64,000 nucleotides of DNA from Oscillospiraceae bacterium. GTDB lineage: Bacteria > Bacillota > Clostridia > Oscillospirales > Ruminococcaceae. The DNA is taken from NCBI GenBank assembly GCA_021199855.1, contig JAJQHD010000038.1, positions 1 through 64,000 on the forward strand, read 5' to 3'. Positions 32,710 to 41,324 of this stretch are shown in pieces. Numbering within the stretch: position 1 is the stretch's first letter; every line of letters starts with the position of its first letter. The notes beneath the pieces were generated by a model. The model had not been told where the DNA came from and searched no databases. It saw only the letters and a program-made list of their open reading frames with translations. A program made the position numbers and the translations under genes.

Positions 32710-34128
32710 ATGTCAGAAGTAAAAAACGAAAAAGAAAAATCTGCCGGTAAGGTGCTTCAGGAGAAGCTATTTACCCAGAAGAAGAACGGGTTGCTCAAAA
32801 TAAGCGATCAGGAAAAGGAAGCTGTTGACGGCTTCTGTGAAGGCTACAAGAGCTTTCTTGACAGCTCCAAGACCGAGCGTGAGGCTGTTGATACCGCAAT
32901 CAAGCTTGCAGTAGAAAATGGCTTCAAGGAGTACGACCCGAAGAAGTCTTATCCGGCAGGCGAGAAGGTCTACTGGAACAACCGCGGCAAGAGCATTGTT
33001 CTCTGCGTATTCGGAACCGAGCCTTTGGAGAATGGCGTCAAGATTGCCGCCGCCCATATCGACTCTCCGAGACTTGACCTGAAACAGCATCCCGTTTATG
33101 AATCAAACGAGCTTTGCCTGCTCAAAACCCACTACTATGGCGGTATAAGAAAGTACCAGTGGCCCACAATTCCGCTTGCTCTTCATGGCGTTATCTACAA
33201 GGCAAACGGTGAAAAGGTTGATGTAACAGTCGGCGAGGACGAAACTGATCCTATCTTCATTATTACCGACCTTCTTCCGCACCTTGCTCAGGATCAGTCG
33301 AAGAGAACTCTGGGCGATGGCATAAGAGGCGAGGAACTCAATGTCTTAATCGGCTCTCGTCCGTTCAACGATGACGAAGTTTCCGAAAAGGTCAAACTCA
33401 ATGTTCTTTCGATTCTCTTTGAGAAGTACGGAATAGTTGAAGATGACTTCATCTCGGCAGAACTTGAGATTGTTCCTGCCTTCAAGGCAAGAGACGTTGG
33501 TTTTGACAGAGGACTCATTGCCGCTTATGGACAGGACGACAGATCCTGCGCTTACACAGCTCTCGAAGCAATCCTTGATTGCGAGAACCCGAAGACCACA
33601 TGCGTCACTGTTCTTACCGATAAAGAAGAAATCGGAAGCATGGGCAATACCGGACTTCAGAGCCATTATCTTGAAGATTTCATCTTCCATATTGCCAAGA
33701 ATGCAGGCACCGATGCTCCCACAGTTTTGTCTCATTCAGCTTGTCTTTCTGCCGACGTTTCTGCGGCATTCGACCCGACATTCCCTGAGGTTAATGAGCC
33801 AAGAAACGCTTCCTATTGCAACTATGGCGTAGCAATGTGCAAGTTCACCGGTTCCCGTGGCAAGAGTGGTTGCAACGATGCTCATGCTGAGTTTGTTTCG
33901 TATGTAAGAAATATCTTCGATTCAAATGATGTCATCTGGCAGACATGTGAGCTTGGAAGAGTTGACCTCGGCGGTGGCGGAACGGTTGCGGCGTATGTTG
34001 CAAACCTCGGCATTGATGTTGTCGATGTCGGTGTTCCGGTGCTTTCGATGCACTCTCCTTATGAAGTTACCGCAAAGCTTGATGTCTATATGGCATACAA
34101 GGGATTCGCAGTATTCTTCAAGAACTGA
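32710..34128 (+). CDS. M18 family aminopeptidase
   Basis: A cytosolic two-zinc aminopeptidase that prefers acidic N-termini in characterised members. The 472-residue product has the metal His in AAHIDSPRLDLKQ near residue 115, the bridging Asp in YGQDDRSCAYTALE near 275, Glu-Glu in TDKEEIGSMGNTG near 302, and a late His in LSMHSPYE near 445. AAAGGATGA precedes the start. A strong terminator follows. Confidence 0.94.
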   Translation: MSEVKNEKEKSAGKVLQEKLFTQKKNGLLKISDQEKEAVDGFCEGYKSFLDSSKTEREAVDTAIKLAVENGFKEYDPKKSYPAGEKVYWNNRGKSIVLCVFGTEPLENGVKIAAAHIDSPRLDLKQHPVYESNELCLLKTHYYGGIRKYQWPTIPLALHGVIYKANGEKVDVTVGEDETDPIFIITDLLPHLAQDQSKRTLGDGIRGEELNVLIGSRPFNDDEVSEKVKLNVLSILFEKYGIVEDDFISAELEIVPAFKARDVGFDRGLIAAYGQDDRSCAYTALEAILDCENPKTTCVTVLTDKEEIGSMGNTGLQSHYLEDFIFHIAKNAGTDAPTVLSHSACLSADVSAAFDPTFPEVNEPRNASYCNYGVAMCKFTGSRGKSGCNDAHAEFVSYVRNIFDSNDVIWQTCELGRVDLGGGGTVAAYVANLGIDVVDVGVPVLSMHSPYEVTAKLDVYMAYKGFAVFFKN

Positions 34129-34141
34129 TTACATAGTTTCA

Positions 34142-34176
34142 AAAGGCTTCGCTTGAACGGCGGAGCCTTTATTTTT
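34142..34176 (+). terminator. Intrinsic terminator before spoIIGA
   Basis: AAAGGCTTCGC (34142-34152) and GCGGAGCCTTT (34160-34170) form an 11-bp stem with one G-T pair, followed by ATTTTTAT. Confidence 0.85.
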
Positions 34177-34194
34177 ATATCTGCTTGTACATCG

Positions 34195-34201
34195 TTCGAC
34201 A
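34195..34201 (-). promoter_or_regulatory. Spo0A box upstream of spoIIGA
   Basis: TTCGACA is a perfect 7/7 Spo0A box (TGTCGAA on the minus strand), 45 bases before the spoIIGA start and just upstream of a TAAAAT -10 candidate (34223-34228). Spo0A-P activates spoIIG in Bacillus through such boxes, so the match fits the gene, although a 7-mer alone is weak evidence. Confidence 0.6.
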
Positions 34202-34245
34202 AATTGCATGATTCCTGAGAGATAAAATGATAGTCGGTGACAGAC

Positions 34246-35034
34246 ATGAGTATTTATCTTGACACTCTCGTAATCATAAACGCATACATAACATTGCTTA
34301 CCCTGAGCCTTACTTCAAAGCTTTCGCATCAATATTCAAGCCCTGTAAGGATGGCAATAGGTGCCTTTATCGGCGGATTCTCGGCTCTTATAATCATAAT
34401 CCCCGTGAGTATATGGGTTGTATTTCTGAAGATACTTTCATTTGTACTGATAATAGCCGCAGTATTCCTGAGAAAAGGCATGAGTAAGTCGAGATTCCTG
34501 ATAATATGTGCTGAGTTTTTGGGAGTAAACATAGTCTTCGGTGGAGCAGTATATCTTCTTCAATCACTTGTAGGCAGTGATATCATTTATATCAATAATG
34601 CTTCTTTCTACTTTGATATTTCACTCGGGACGCTTATATTTTTCACCGCTGTTATTTACGTTCTGACGGTGATTATTTCCGGATTTCTTGAAAGAAAAGC
34701 AGACAGAAGTCATGCATATCGGGTTATGTTCACCTCCGGCGGAAATAACTATAGCTTTGACGGCGTCGCCGATACCGGAAATACCGTCACCGATTTGTTC
34801 ACCGGAAAACGGGTTATAATCTGCACCGGTTCAGATGAGAAGCCGAGTCTTGAACGCTTTTCGGCTGTCCCATATTCAACAATAGACGGTGAAGGAATTT
34901 TGTATGCATATTCACCGGATGAACTTTACATAGAGGATGAAACCGGCAGAAGGATAACCGTCAATGCTCTCTTAGCGTTTACCGACAGTGGAGAACGTCG
35001 GGCAGTATTCAACCCTGCAATTTTATACGAATGA
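34246..35034 (+). CDS. spoIIGA: Sigma-E processing peptidase SpoIIGA
   Basis: SpoIIGA is the membrane aspartic protease that cleaves pro-sigma-E in the mother cell. The product of 262 residues has five or so N-terminal transmembrane helices (about 1-145) and a C-terminal protease domain with the active-site motif [16 protein letters not shown] near residue 180. The ATG at 34246 is preferred to an in-frame GTG at 34237. It lies 13 bases before sigE, the standard spoIIG operon. Confidence 0.92.
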   Translation: MSIYLDTLVIINAYITLLTLSLTSKLSHQYSSPVRMAIGAFIGGFSALIIIIPVSIWVVFLKILSFVLIIAAVFLRKGMSKSRFLIICAEFLGVNIVFGGAVYLLQSLVGSDIIYINNASFYFDISLGTLIFFTAVIYVLTVIISGFLERKADRSHAYRVMFTSGGNNYSFDGVADTGNTVTDLFTGKRVIICTGSDEKPSLERFSAVPYSTIDGEGILYAYSPDELYIEDETGRRITVNALLAFTDSGERRAVFNPAILYE

Positions 35035-35047
35035 AAGGACTTGCAAT

Positions 35048-35761
35048 ATGAAAATGCCGAAAATACTAAAGTCAGTAAAAAGAAGATTTCTCAAATTGTT
35101 AGGGCTAGCTTCGCCTATTGATTATATCAACGGCTCTGATACATTGCCTCCGCCTTTGAAAGCAGAGGAAGAGCGGCAGGTGTTTAACATGCTTACTACT
35201 AATCCGAAGAAAGCTAGAGAAATTCTGATTACACATAATCTTCGGCTAGTTGTTTACATATCCAAAAAATTTGAGTCCACAGGAATCGGCATTGAAGACT
35301 TAATCTCTATCGGAACGATAGGACTCATAAAAGCCGTCAACACCTTCAACCCTGAGAAGAATATAAAGCTCGCAACCTACGCTTCAAGATGCATTGAAAA
35401 TGAGATACTTATGTATCTCAGAAAGACCAATCAGCGGAAAAACGAAGTCTCAATTGACGAGCCACTCAATATTGACTGGGACGGAAACGAGCTGCTTCTG
35501 TCAGATGTAATCGGTACAGAACCAGACGAGGTATACCAGAAGCTTGAAGGCGAGACAGAAGTGCAACTTCTGATCAAGGCAGTAGATTCTCTTAGCGGCA
35601 GGGAAAAGCTCATCATGCAGATGAGATTCGGCTTAAACGGAGGCAGGGAGATGACACAAAAAGAAGTTGCGGATGTTGTAGGCATCTCTCAGTCCTACAT
35701 TTCGAGATTAGAAAAGAAGATACTGAAAGAGCTCAAAAAAGAATTGGAGGCTATCTGCTGA
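35048..35761 (+). CDS. sigE: Mother-cell sigma factor SigE
   Basis: Sigma-E drives early mother-cell sporulation genes. The 237-residue product starts at 35048 behind AAAGGA. It carries a basic, hydrophobic pro-sequence ([20 protein letters not shown]) of the kind removed by SpoIIGA. Region 2 includes [16 protein letters not shown] and [38 protein letters not shown]. Region 4 has a helix-turn-helix ([23 protein letters not shown]). It is followed by the hairpin-bearing leader of sigG. Confidence 0.96.
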   Translation: MKMPKILKSVKRRFLKLLGLASPIDYINGSDTLPPPLKAEEERQVFNMLTTNPKKAREILITHNLRLVVYISKKFESTGIGIEDLISIGTIGLIKAVNTFNPEKNIKLATYASRCIENEILMYLRKTNQRKNEVSIDEPLNIDWDGNELLLSDVIGTEPDEVYQKLEGETEVQLLIKAVDSLSGREKLIMQMRFGLNGGREMTQKEVADVVGISQSYISRLEKKILKELKKELEAIC

Positions 35762-35794
35762 AATCGTTTTCCAGATAATGCCGCAATTTTATTC

Positions 35795-35825
35795 TGAATA
35801 GCAAACGTACACTCCGGCAATAATG
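35795..35825 (+). promoter_or_regulatory. Sigma-F/sigma-G-type promoter of sigG
   Basis: TGAATA (35795-35800), a 15-base spacer and GGCAATAATG (35816-35825) match the sigma-F consensus (WGHATA, GGHNANAHTR) at every fixed position. Transcription should start near 35832. In Bacillus, sigG is first transcribed by sigma-F. Confidence 0.75.
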
Positions 35826-35872
35826 ATATAAGATTTCCTGGCAGGAAAGAATCATTCATTATTCGGAGTGTA
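35808..35872 (+). promoter_or_regulatory. Long hairpin sequestering the sigG ribosome binding site
   Basis: TACACTCCG (35808-35816) pairs with CGGAGTGTA (35864-35872). AATAATGA (35819-35826) pairs with TCATTATT (35856-35863), and TTTCCT (35834-35839) with AGGAAA (35843-35848). The right arm holds GGAG, the ribosome binding site of the ATG at 35878. The left arm overlaps the sigma-F -10 box, so RNA begun at that promoter lacks it. Confidence 0.75.
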
Positions 35873-35877
35873 TACTT

Positions 35878-36651
35878 ATGATGCAATACAGTAAGGTTGA
35901 GATAAGCGGCGTCAATACCCGGGACTTGAAGGTTCTGAGTGAAGACAAGAAGATGGAATTATTAGCAAAAGTAAAACATGGCGACAGGAAGGCGAGGGAC
36001 GAACTGATACAAGGAAACCTTCGCCTAGTTTTAAGCGTCATTCAGAAGTTCATGGCAAGAGGAACTCCTCCCGATGACCTGTTTCAGGTCGGAGTAGTCG
36101 GTCTTATCAAGGCTATAGATAACTTTAACATAAATCTTGACGTGAAGTTCTCGACCTACGCTGTTCCTATGATAACAGGTGAGCTTCGCAGATATCTTCG
36201 GGATGATAACTCAATCAGGGTTTCCCGCTCGACAAGGGATCTGGCATATCGTGCCATGCAAGCTAAAGAACGTCTCACCGCTTCAAGCGACAATGAGCCA
36301 ACTGCAAGGGACATTGCAAAGGAACTTGGAGTAAAAGAGTCTGAAGTAGTCTTTGCCCTGGAATCGATAAGCGACCCGGTATCGATATACGAACCGGTTT
36401 ATTCGAGTACCGGTGACACTCTTTATGTTCTGGATCAGCTTGGTGACAGTTCCAGCGATGAAGGCTGGATTGATGAATTATTGCTTCGTGAAGCAATAAA
36501 AATGCTTTCCGACCGTGAGAAGAACATACTGTACCTGAGATTTTATCAGGGCAAAACACAGGTCGAGGTAGCAAACGAGATAGGAATATCACAGGCTCAG
36601 GTATCAAGAGTCGAAAAAAGTGCATTGTCGAGGATAAAATCCAAGGTCTAG
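35878..36651 (+). CDS. sigG: Forespore sigma factor SigG
   Basis: Sigma-G drives late forespore genes. The 257-residue product has the SigG N-terminal signature YSKVEISGVNTRDLKVLSE. Region 2 follows (NLRLVLSVIQKF, then VGLIKAIDNFNINLDVKFSTYAVPMITGELRRYLRDD), with region 3 and a region 4 helix-turn-helix (TQVEVANEIGISQAQVSRVEKSAL). GGAG lies seven bases before the first of two ATG codons, inside a hairpin. It follows sigE by 116 bases, the same order as in Bacillus (spoIIG-spoIIIG). Confidence 0.96.
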   Translation: MMQYSKVEISGVNTRDLKVLSEDKKMELLAKVKHGDRKARDELIQGNLRLVLSVIQKFMARGTPPDDLFQVGVVGLIKAIDNFNINLDVKFSTYAVPMITGELRRYLRDDNSIRVSRSTRDLAYRAMQAKERLTASSDNEPTARDIAKELGVKESEVVFALESISDPVSIYEPVYSSTGDTLYVLDQLGDSSSDEGWIDELLLREAIKMLSDREKNILYLRFYQGKTQVEVANEIGISQAQVSRVEKSALSRIKSKV

Positions 36652-36654
36652 CTC

Positions 36655-36683
36655 TTGACATTTTAAATTTCCCGTGTTAAGAT
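36655..36683 (+). promoter_or_regulatory. Promoter of tyrS
   Basis: TTGACA (36655-36660) and TAAGAT (36678-36683) are 17 bases apart. Only about 33 bases of leader remain, too short for a T-box. Confidence 0.75.
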
Positions 36684-36722
36684 AGTTTATCTACTACAAA
36701 GAGATGAAACGAGGAAATTTAA

Positions 36723-37922
36723 ATGCAGATTTATGAAGAACTTAAGGCAAGAGGACTTATAGCTCAGGTTACCGATGAGGAAGAAATAAGAGAGCTTATC
36801 AATAACGGTAAGGCTACGTTCTATATCGGATTTGACCCTACTGCTGATTCACTTCATGTTGGACACTTTATGGCTCTTTGCCTTATGAAGAGGCTTCAGA
36901 TGGCAGGAAATCGTCCTGTTGTGCTTATCGGTGGAGGAACTGGCTATATCGGTGACCCTTCCGGAAGAACGGATATGCGCTCGATGATGACTCCTGAGAC
37001 GATTCAGCATAACTGCGATTGCTTCAAAAAGCAGATGGAGCGTTTCATTGAGTTCGGTGACGACAAGGCAATAATGGTAAACAATGCCGATTGGCTTCTG
37101 AATCTTAACTATATCGAGCTTTTAAGAGAAGTCGGACCATGTTTCTCGGTCAATAACATGTTAAGAGCTGAGTGCTATAAGCAGAGAATGGAAAAGGGAC
37201 TTTCTTTCCTCGAATTCAACTACATGATTATGCAGTCATATGACTTCTACTATCTGTATCAGAACTATGGCTGCAATATGCAGTTCGGCGGAGATGACCA
37301 GTGGTCGAATATGCTTGGCGGAACTGAGCTTATAAGAAAGAAGCTCGGTAATGACGCTTATGCCATGACTATAACTCTTCTTCTCAATTCTGAAGGCAAG
37401 AAGATGGGCAAAACTCAGAGTGGTGCTGTGTGGCTCGACCCGAACAAGACCTCTCCTTATGACTTCTTCCAGTATTGGAGAAACGTCGGCGATGCAGATG
37501 TCATGAAGTGCATAAGAATGCTCACATTCCTGCCGCTTGAAGAAATCGACAAGATGGATTCCTGGGAGGGAAGTGAGCTCAACAAAGCCAAAGAGATTCT
37601 CGCATATGAGCTTACAAAGCTTGTTCACGGTGAAGAGGAAGCTGACAAGGCTCTCGCTGCGGCAAGGGCAGTCTTCGGCGGTTCCGGCTCTAATGAAAAT
37701 ATGCCTACATTTGAGTTTGAGAGTGATTCTGTCGGAATACTCGATGCAATGGTCACAGCAAAGCTTGCGCCGAGTAAGGGCGAAGCAAGAAGACTCATCC
37801 AGCAGGGCGGAGTTACCCTCAATGATGAAAAAGTCACAGAAGTCTCGCTTGTTGTTGATTTGTCCTCTGAGGTGATTCTGAAGCGTGGCAAAAAGCAGGT
37901 TGTAAAGCTTATCAAGAAATAA
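36723..37922 (+). CDS. tyrS: Tyrosyl-tRNA synthetase
   Basis: Charges tRNA-Tyr. The 399-residue class I synthetase has the HIGH-type motif LHVGHF near residue 46, the tyrosine-site [23 protein letters not shown] near 188, a KMSKS variant [10 protein letters not shown] near 225, and a C-terminal S4 RNA-binding domain ([17 protein letters not shown]). It is the TyrS form of about 400 residues. Single-gene unit with its own promoter and terminator. Confidence 0.97.
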   Translation: MQIYEELKARGLIAQVTDEEEIRELINNGKATFYIGFDPTADSLHVGHFMALCLMKRLQMAGNRPVVLIGGGTGYIGDPSGRTDMRSMMTPETIQHNCDCFKKQMERFIEFGDDKAIMVNNADWLLNLNYIELLREVGPCFSVNNMLRAECYKQRMEKGLSFLEFNYMIMQSYDFYYLYQNYGCNMQFGGDDQWSNMLGGTELIRKKLGNDAYAMTITLLLNSEGKKMGKTQSGAVWLDPNKTSPYDFFQYWRNVGDADVMKCIRMLTFLPLEEIDKMDSWEGSELNKAKEILAYELTKLVHGEEEADKALAAARAVFGGSGSNENMPTFEFESDSVGILDAMVTAKLAPSKGEARRLIQQGGVTLNDEKVTEVSLVVDLSSEVILKRGKKQVVKLIKK

Positions 37923-37931
37923 TATTGAACT

Positions 37932-37971
37932 AAAATAGCCGTCTCCTTGAATCCAGGAGGCGGCTATTTTT
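37932..37971. terminator. Bidirectional terminator after tyrS
   Basis: A 16-bp stem with one G-T pair (37932-37947, 37955-37970) reads AAAA on one side and TTTTT on the other. It can serve tyrS and the convergent hydrolase gene. Confidence 0.85.
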
Positions 37972-37981
37972 AAGGATAGTG

Positions 37982-38968
37982 TCAATCAGGACTTTCACAG
38001 CGTTCCCAAAGTTTCTTAATCTCAGACTCACAACCCGACTTATCCATAAAGTAGTTCATGCAATGTCCTGCACCTTCTACGGCATACATCCTTTTGTGAG
38101 AAGGGCATGAGTTATAGTTTTCGTAAGCCATTTCGACAGGAATTATATCATCATCCGTCCCGTGAATCAGGAGAACCGGCACATCACAGCTTTCAAGAGC
38201 TTCCGATACGGTGTAAGATGTGTCTGTGTGAAGCTTTTTGTCTGCGGTGGTGTTGAATATTGTTTCAACTCTGTTGTATGGAATCCGCGAATTTTTCTCA
38301 AATACGTGTTGCCAGATTTCTCTTGCGGATGAAAAGGCGCTGTCGGCAATAACTCCTTTGACATTAGCAGGAGGATTTGAACTTGCCGCCATCAGAACGG
38401 TAGCGGCTCCCATTGACAGACCGTAGAGATATATGGGAAGCTCATTTCCGCATCTCTCATTTACCCAGGAAATCCAGTCGAGGCAATCGTATCTTTCGAG
38501 GAGTCCAAAGCCAGTATATTCGCCTTCACTGTTCCCATGAGCTCTTTGTTCTGCAAAGAGAATATTGCAGTCATTATCATGCAAAAAGTCTGCCGAAAGA
38601 CCAAAGTCATAATCCCATGTTACATGCCATCCGTGGAAACAGATAACGGTTCTCTTTGCGTTTTCGCATTGCCACCAGTGCCCGACAAGTTTCAAATCAT
38701 CCTGGCTCGTAATGCTGATTTCTTCGAGATTTTTCTTGTTAAGCTTTTCAGCGGCAATCCTTTTGTCTTCTTCAAATTTGTCGAAAACCGATTGTTCCAA
38801 ATTCTCGTCCTTCTGACGTTTAGTAATCTTATGTAGTTTCGGCTTTTCTCTTTTCAAAACCGCATCTGCGACCATCTGAAGCATAAGATATGCCGATGCC
38901 GATGTCAGAGCACATGCTGTGACAACCGATGTGCCTATTATAATCTTTCTTTTCGTACTCTTGTTCAT
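37982..38968 (-). CDS. Membrane-anchored alpha/beta hydrolase
   Basis: The product of 328 residues starts at 38968 behind CGGAGATGA; a longer frame to 39055 has no site. It has an N-terminal membrane helix (TSVVTACALTSASAYLML), then an alpha/beta-hydrolase domain: ICFHGWHVTWDYDF, nucleophile elbow YGLSMGAATVL, acid loop HGTDDDIIPVEMAYE and catalytic His in GAGHCMNYF. It resembles the BAAT/serine aminopeptidase-like group. Substrate unknown. Convergent with tyrS. Confidence 0.87.
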   Translation of the reverse strand: MNKSTKRKIIIGTSVVTACALTSASAYLMLQMVADAVLKREKPKLHKITKRQKDENLEQSVFDKFEEDKRIAAEKLNKKNLEEISITSQDDLKLVGHWWQCENAKRTVICFHGWHVTWDYDFGLSADFLHDNDCNILFAEQRAHGNSEGEYTGFGLLERYDCLDWISWVNERCGNELPIYLYGLSMGAATVLMAASSNPPANVKGVIADSAFSSAREIWQHVFEKNSRIPYNRVETIFNTTADKKLHTDTSYTVSEALESCDVPVLLIHGTDDDIIPVEMAYENYNSCPSHKRMYAVEGAGHCMNYFMDKSGCESEIKKLWERCESPD

Positions 38969-39019
38969 GATTTCATCTCCGTTGATATGAATACGCATGT
39001 CTTTATGTATGTTGCTTTT

Positions 39020-39028
39020 ATTATAGCA
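39020..39028 (-). promoter_or_regulatory. Extended -10 promoter of the hydrolase gene
   Basis: On the minus strand TGCTATAAT (39028-39020) is an extended -10, about 52 bases before the start at 38968. The -35 is indistinct. Confidence 0.45.
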
Positions 39029-39038
39029 CCTTAATATC

Positions 39039-39076
39039 AAAAAAGCATTAGACAAACCGGAAAGCTTGTCTAATGC
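39039..39076 (-). terminator. Terminator after dnaI
   Basis: GCATTAGACAA (39045-39055) and TTGTCTAATGC (39066-39076) form a perfect 11-bp stem, followed on the minus strand by T6. Confidence 0.85.
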
Positions 39077-39108
39077 CTGATGTACATTTGATGAAAAGTG
39101 GGGAACAA

Positions 39109-40122
39109 TCAGTTAAAAATGCCTTCGCGCCTTTTGATCTGCCGTATATCTTCACCGATAAATCTGAGGGTATGATAGTTGCCAATTAAGCGTGAGATTA
39201 TTCTGTCGTCATATCTTTCGGACAATTCATTGATGGACAGATTCGAGGAGACAATAGTCGGTTTACCCATATTGCATCTCGAATTGATGAGATTGTAGAT
39301 GGTGGCAGAGTTGAATGAGGATTTGAATTCGCACCCGAGGTCATCTAAGATTAACAGCTCTGCATTCAGAAGAAGCTCCAGAGTATCGCCCTCAGCACGA
39401 CCGAAGTGCTCGTTTTCTATGTATCTGAGATAATTCTGAATTGAGTCAAACGCTACATTTACGCCTTTTCTTATAAGCTCATTTGCAATGCAGGATGACA
39501 GAAAAGTCTTTCCGAGACCCGTTTTTCCGAGCATAAACAAGCTTTGCGAACTTTCCGAAAAGTTGTTTACATAGCCAATGCAGAAATCGAGAATCTCAGC
39601 CATCTTGTTTCTGCAATCATATGTTGTCCCATTATACTGATATGTTACCGGATAGAAGCTCAGATCGAACTCCGAGAAGTTGTGAAGCTTGATTTTGCAT
39701 TGTTCATTAAGCTTTGAGATGGTGAGCGAAGTCATAAGCTCTTCAGCACACTTGCACCTGTTTCCAAGATGGATTCCGGTATCTCCACAGATAGGGCAGG
39801 TGTACTTTACAGTGAGGTAATCGTCGGGATATCCGAACGCCAGAAGAGCATTTTTCAGCTTCTTCTGGTTCTCTAAATTTTCATTTTTGATTTTTTCGAC
39901 AGCCTCAGTTACATTGACAGCCGGCTTACCGTCTTGATTTTTTGAGAAAATGACTCTGGCAAGCTTTGAAGAAGTATTTGAGATGTCCAGGAATATATCG
40001 TAAATCTCCGGATGACTCTTTTTTATGTTCGCAACATGGGCGTCATAAATGTTCAGAGCATCCTGCCGTCTTGCTTCGATGACAGAATATGCGGCGTTTA
40101 CCGCTTCCTGAGTGTATTTCAT
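39109..40122 (-). CDS. Replicative helicase loader DnaI/DnaC-like
   Basis: AAA+ ATPase that loads the DnaB-type helicase. The 337-residue product has an N-terminal helical part with a zinc-binding cluster (YTCPICGDTG, then NRCKCAEE) near residues 105-130. The ATPase has Walker A MLGKTGLGKTFLSSCIA near 200 and Walker B LLILDDLGCEF near 262. This N-terminal zinc domain is typical of DnaI. It lies 15 bases after dnaD-like gene on the minus strand and ends in a strong terminator. Confidence 0.92.
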   Translation of the reverse strand: MKYTQEAVNAAYSVIEARRQDALNIYDAHVANIKKSHPEIYDIFLDISNTSSKLARVIFSKNQDGKPAVNVTEAVEKIKNENLENQKKLKNALLAFGYPDDYLTVKYTCPICGDTGIHLGNRCKCAEELMTSLTISKLNEQCKIKLHNFSEFDLSFYPVTYQYNGTTYDCRNKMAEILDFCIGYVNNFSESSQSLFMLGKTGLGKTFLSSCIANELIRKGVNVAFDSIQNYLRYIENEHFGRAEGDTLELLLNAELLILDDLGCEFKSSFNSATIYNLINSRCNMGKPTIVSSNLSINELSERYDDRIISRLIGNYHTLRFIGEDIRQIKRREGIFN

Positions 40123-40137
40123 AAAAGGTAACCTCCG

Positions 40138-41121
40138 CTATTTATTTGAGTGGGACTGCGAAAGAGTGAAGCTGTCGAACTCGTTTAAGTCGAACGAGCT
40201 GTTGCCGGATTTTCTCTCGTTCTGAGAAACACCTGATTTTAATCTGCTAGCTTCGTCAGCTTCAAGCATTTCACGGGTGAATATTCTTTTCTCAGCCCAG
40301 TTCTGTAAAATCTTATTTATGTATGGGAAGGAGAGCTTGTTCGTCTGATTGACGCACCGTTCTCTCGCCTCACCGATCATCTCAACACTGAAGCCCATAT
40401 CCTGCCAGGACGAGATATACTGCGATTGCTTTGCCGTGGGCTTAGTTTCGAGAAACAACGCATGCCTGACTCCGTTTTCGAAAGTGTTATACTCTGTGCG
40501 ACGCTTAATCTCGGTATCAATCTCGAAGAAACCAGTAATTCCGTTCTGAAAAAGCTCTGAAGCAAAGTTTTCGATAGCTTTTGCAGACGTCTTTCCGCAA
40601 TCTCTGCAATACTCCAGAATCAGAATAATCGATTGAGTATCAAATCCGTAGTAATCCCGAAGGTTAATCAAAAGCTCCTGTTCCGTATGTTTGAGTAGCC
40701 TTCCGATAGTTCTTTCAGCTTCGGAGAAGAGCTCTCTTACAGATTCATCTGTGTCAATCATATCGGAAATGGTTTTCGGAGTATAGTTCAATCTGACTTT
40801 GGCAGGTGCCTGAAAATAAGATGTCGAAATCTCAGGAGCTTTCGCTTCGGTATGACTGTTAGTTACTTTTTCTGATTCGATAACACCTACATCTTTCCAG
40901 AAGATGACCGCATCATCAAAGGCGCTTTCTTTGATTCCGAGCTTTTTGCAGACCTCCGATTTATCGATTTCGCCAGACTCATCGCACAGAAGGTAGAGTA
41001 AAAGCTTCAGTGCTGACTCATCTGCAAGCCTTATGTAATCATCTACAAGTGCACACGGCACGGAAAAGAATCTCTTCCATTTAGGAGTATTTAGTTTTAG
41101 TGAAACCTTTTCTGACATCAT
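40138..41121 (-). CDS. DnaD/DnaB-domain replication initiation protein
   Basis: The 327-residue product has an N-terminal winged-helix part (FSVPCALVDDYIRLADESALKLLLYLL). A DnaD C-terminal (DnaB_2) domain sits near residues 140-210 (RTIGRLLKHTEQELLINLRDYYGFDTQSIILILEYCRDCGK), and a second repeat near 225-275 ends in SFPYINKILQNWAEKRI. Such proteins work with DnaI at origin or fork restart. GAGGCGTA precedes two adjacent ATG codons; I chose the first. Confidence 0.92.
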   Translation of the reverse strand: MMSEKVSLKLNTPKWKRFFSVPCALVDDYIRLADESALKLLLYLLCDESGEIDKSEVCKKLGIKESAFDDAVIFWKDVGVIESEKVTNSHTEAKAPEISTSYFQAPAKVRLNYTPKTISDMIDTDESVRELFSEAERTIGRLLKHTEQELLINLRDYYGFDTQSIILILEYCRDCGKTSAKAIENFASELFQNGITGFFEIDTEIKRRTEYNTFENGVRHALFLETKPTAKQSQYISSWQDMGFSVEMIGEARERCVNQTNKLSFPYINKILQNWAEKRIFTREMLEADEASRLKSGVSQNERKSGNSSFDLNEFDSFTLSQSHSNK

Positions 41122-41130
41122 TACGCCTCA

Positions 41131-41137
41131 TTCGACA
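41131..41137 (-). promoter_or_regulatory. Spo0A-box match in the dnaD promoter region
   Basis: TTCGACA (TGTCGAA on the minus strand) lies about 11-17 bases after the expected start of the dnaD-dnaI transcript. A bound Spo0A would repress helicase-loader genes. One 7-mer match is weak: about eight are expected by chance in 64 kb. Confidence 0.3.
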
Positions 41138-41154
41138 CTGGATTTGATAAAGAC

Positions 41155-41183
41155 ATTATAACACGGTTTTCGAGCGAAATCAA
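41155..41183 (-). promoter_or_regulatory. Promoter of dnaD-dnaI
   Basis: On the minus strand TTGATT (41183-41178) and TATAAT (41160-41155) are 17 bases apart, 34 bases before the start. Confidence 0.75.
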
Positions 41184-41261
41184 CCATGAAGAGTGCATAA
41201 TTTCTTTTGGGCGAATTCTTGATATTTTATAGCCAAAAATATATGACTAATGAGAATACAA

Positions 41262-41290
41262 TTTACTTTAGCCTGGGAGTATGTTAAAAT
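41262..41290 (+). promoter_or_regulatory. Promoter of the GH30 cluster
   Basis: TTTACT (41262-41267) and TAAAAT (41285-41290) are 17 bases apart, 35 bases before the first GH30 start. The three GH30 genes are 16 and 23 bases apart, so one transcript is likely. Confidence 0.65.
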
Positions 41291-41324
41291 AAACATAAGT
41301 CAATCGAAAGGACGAGTTTATATT

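Noticed and set aside
37236-37985. 249-residue minus-strand frame over tyrS
   Set aside because: Antisense to a clear synthetase, no family match, and its start lies inside the gene.
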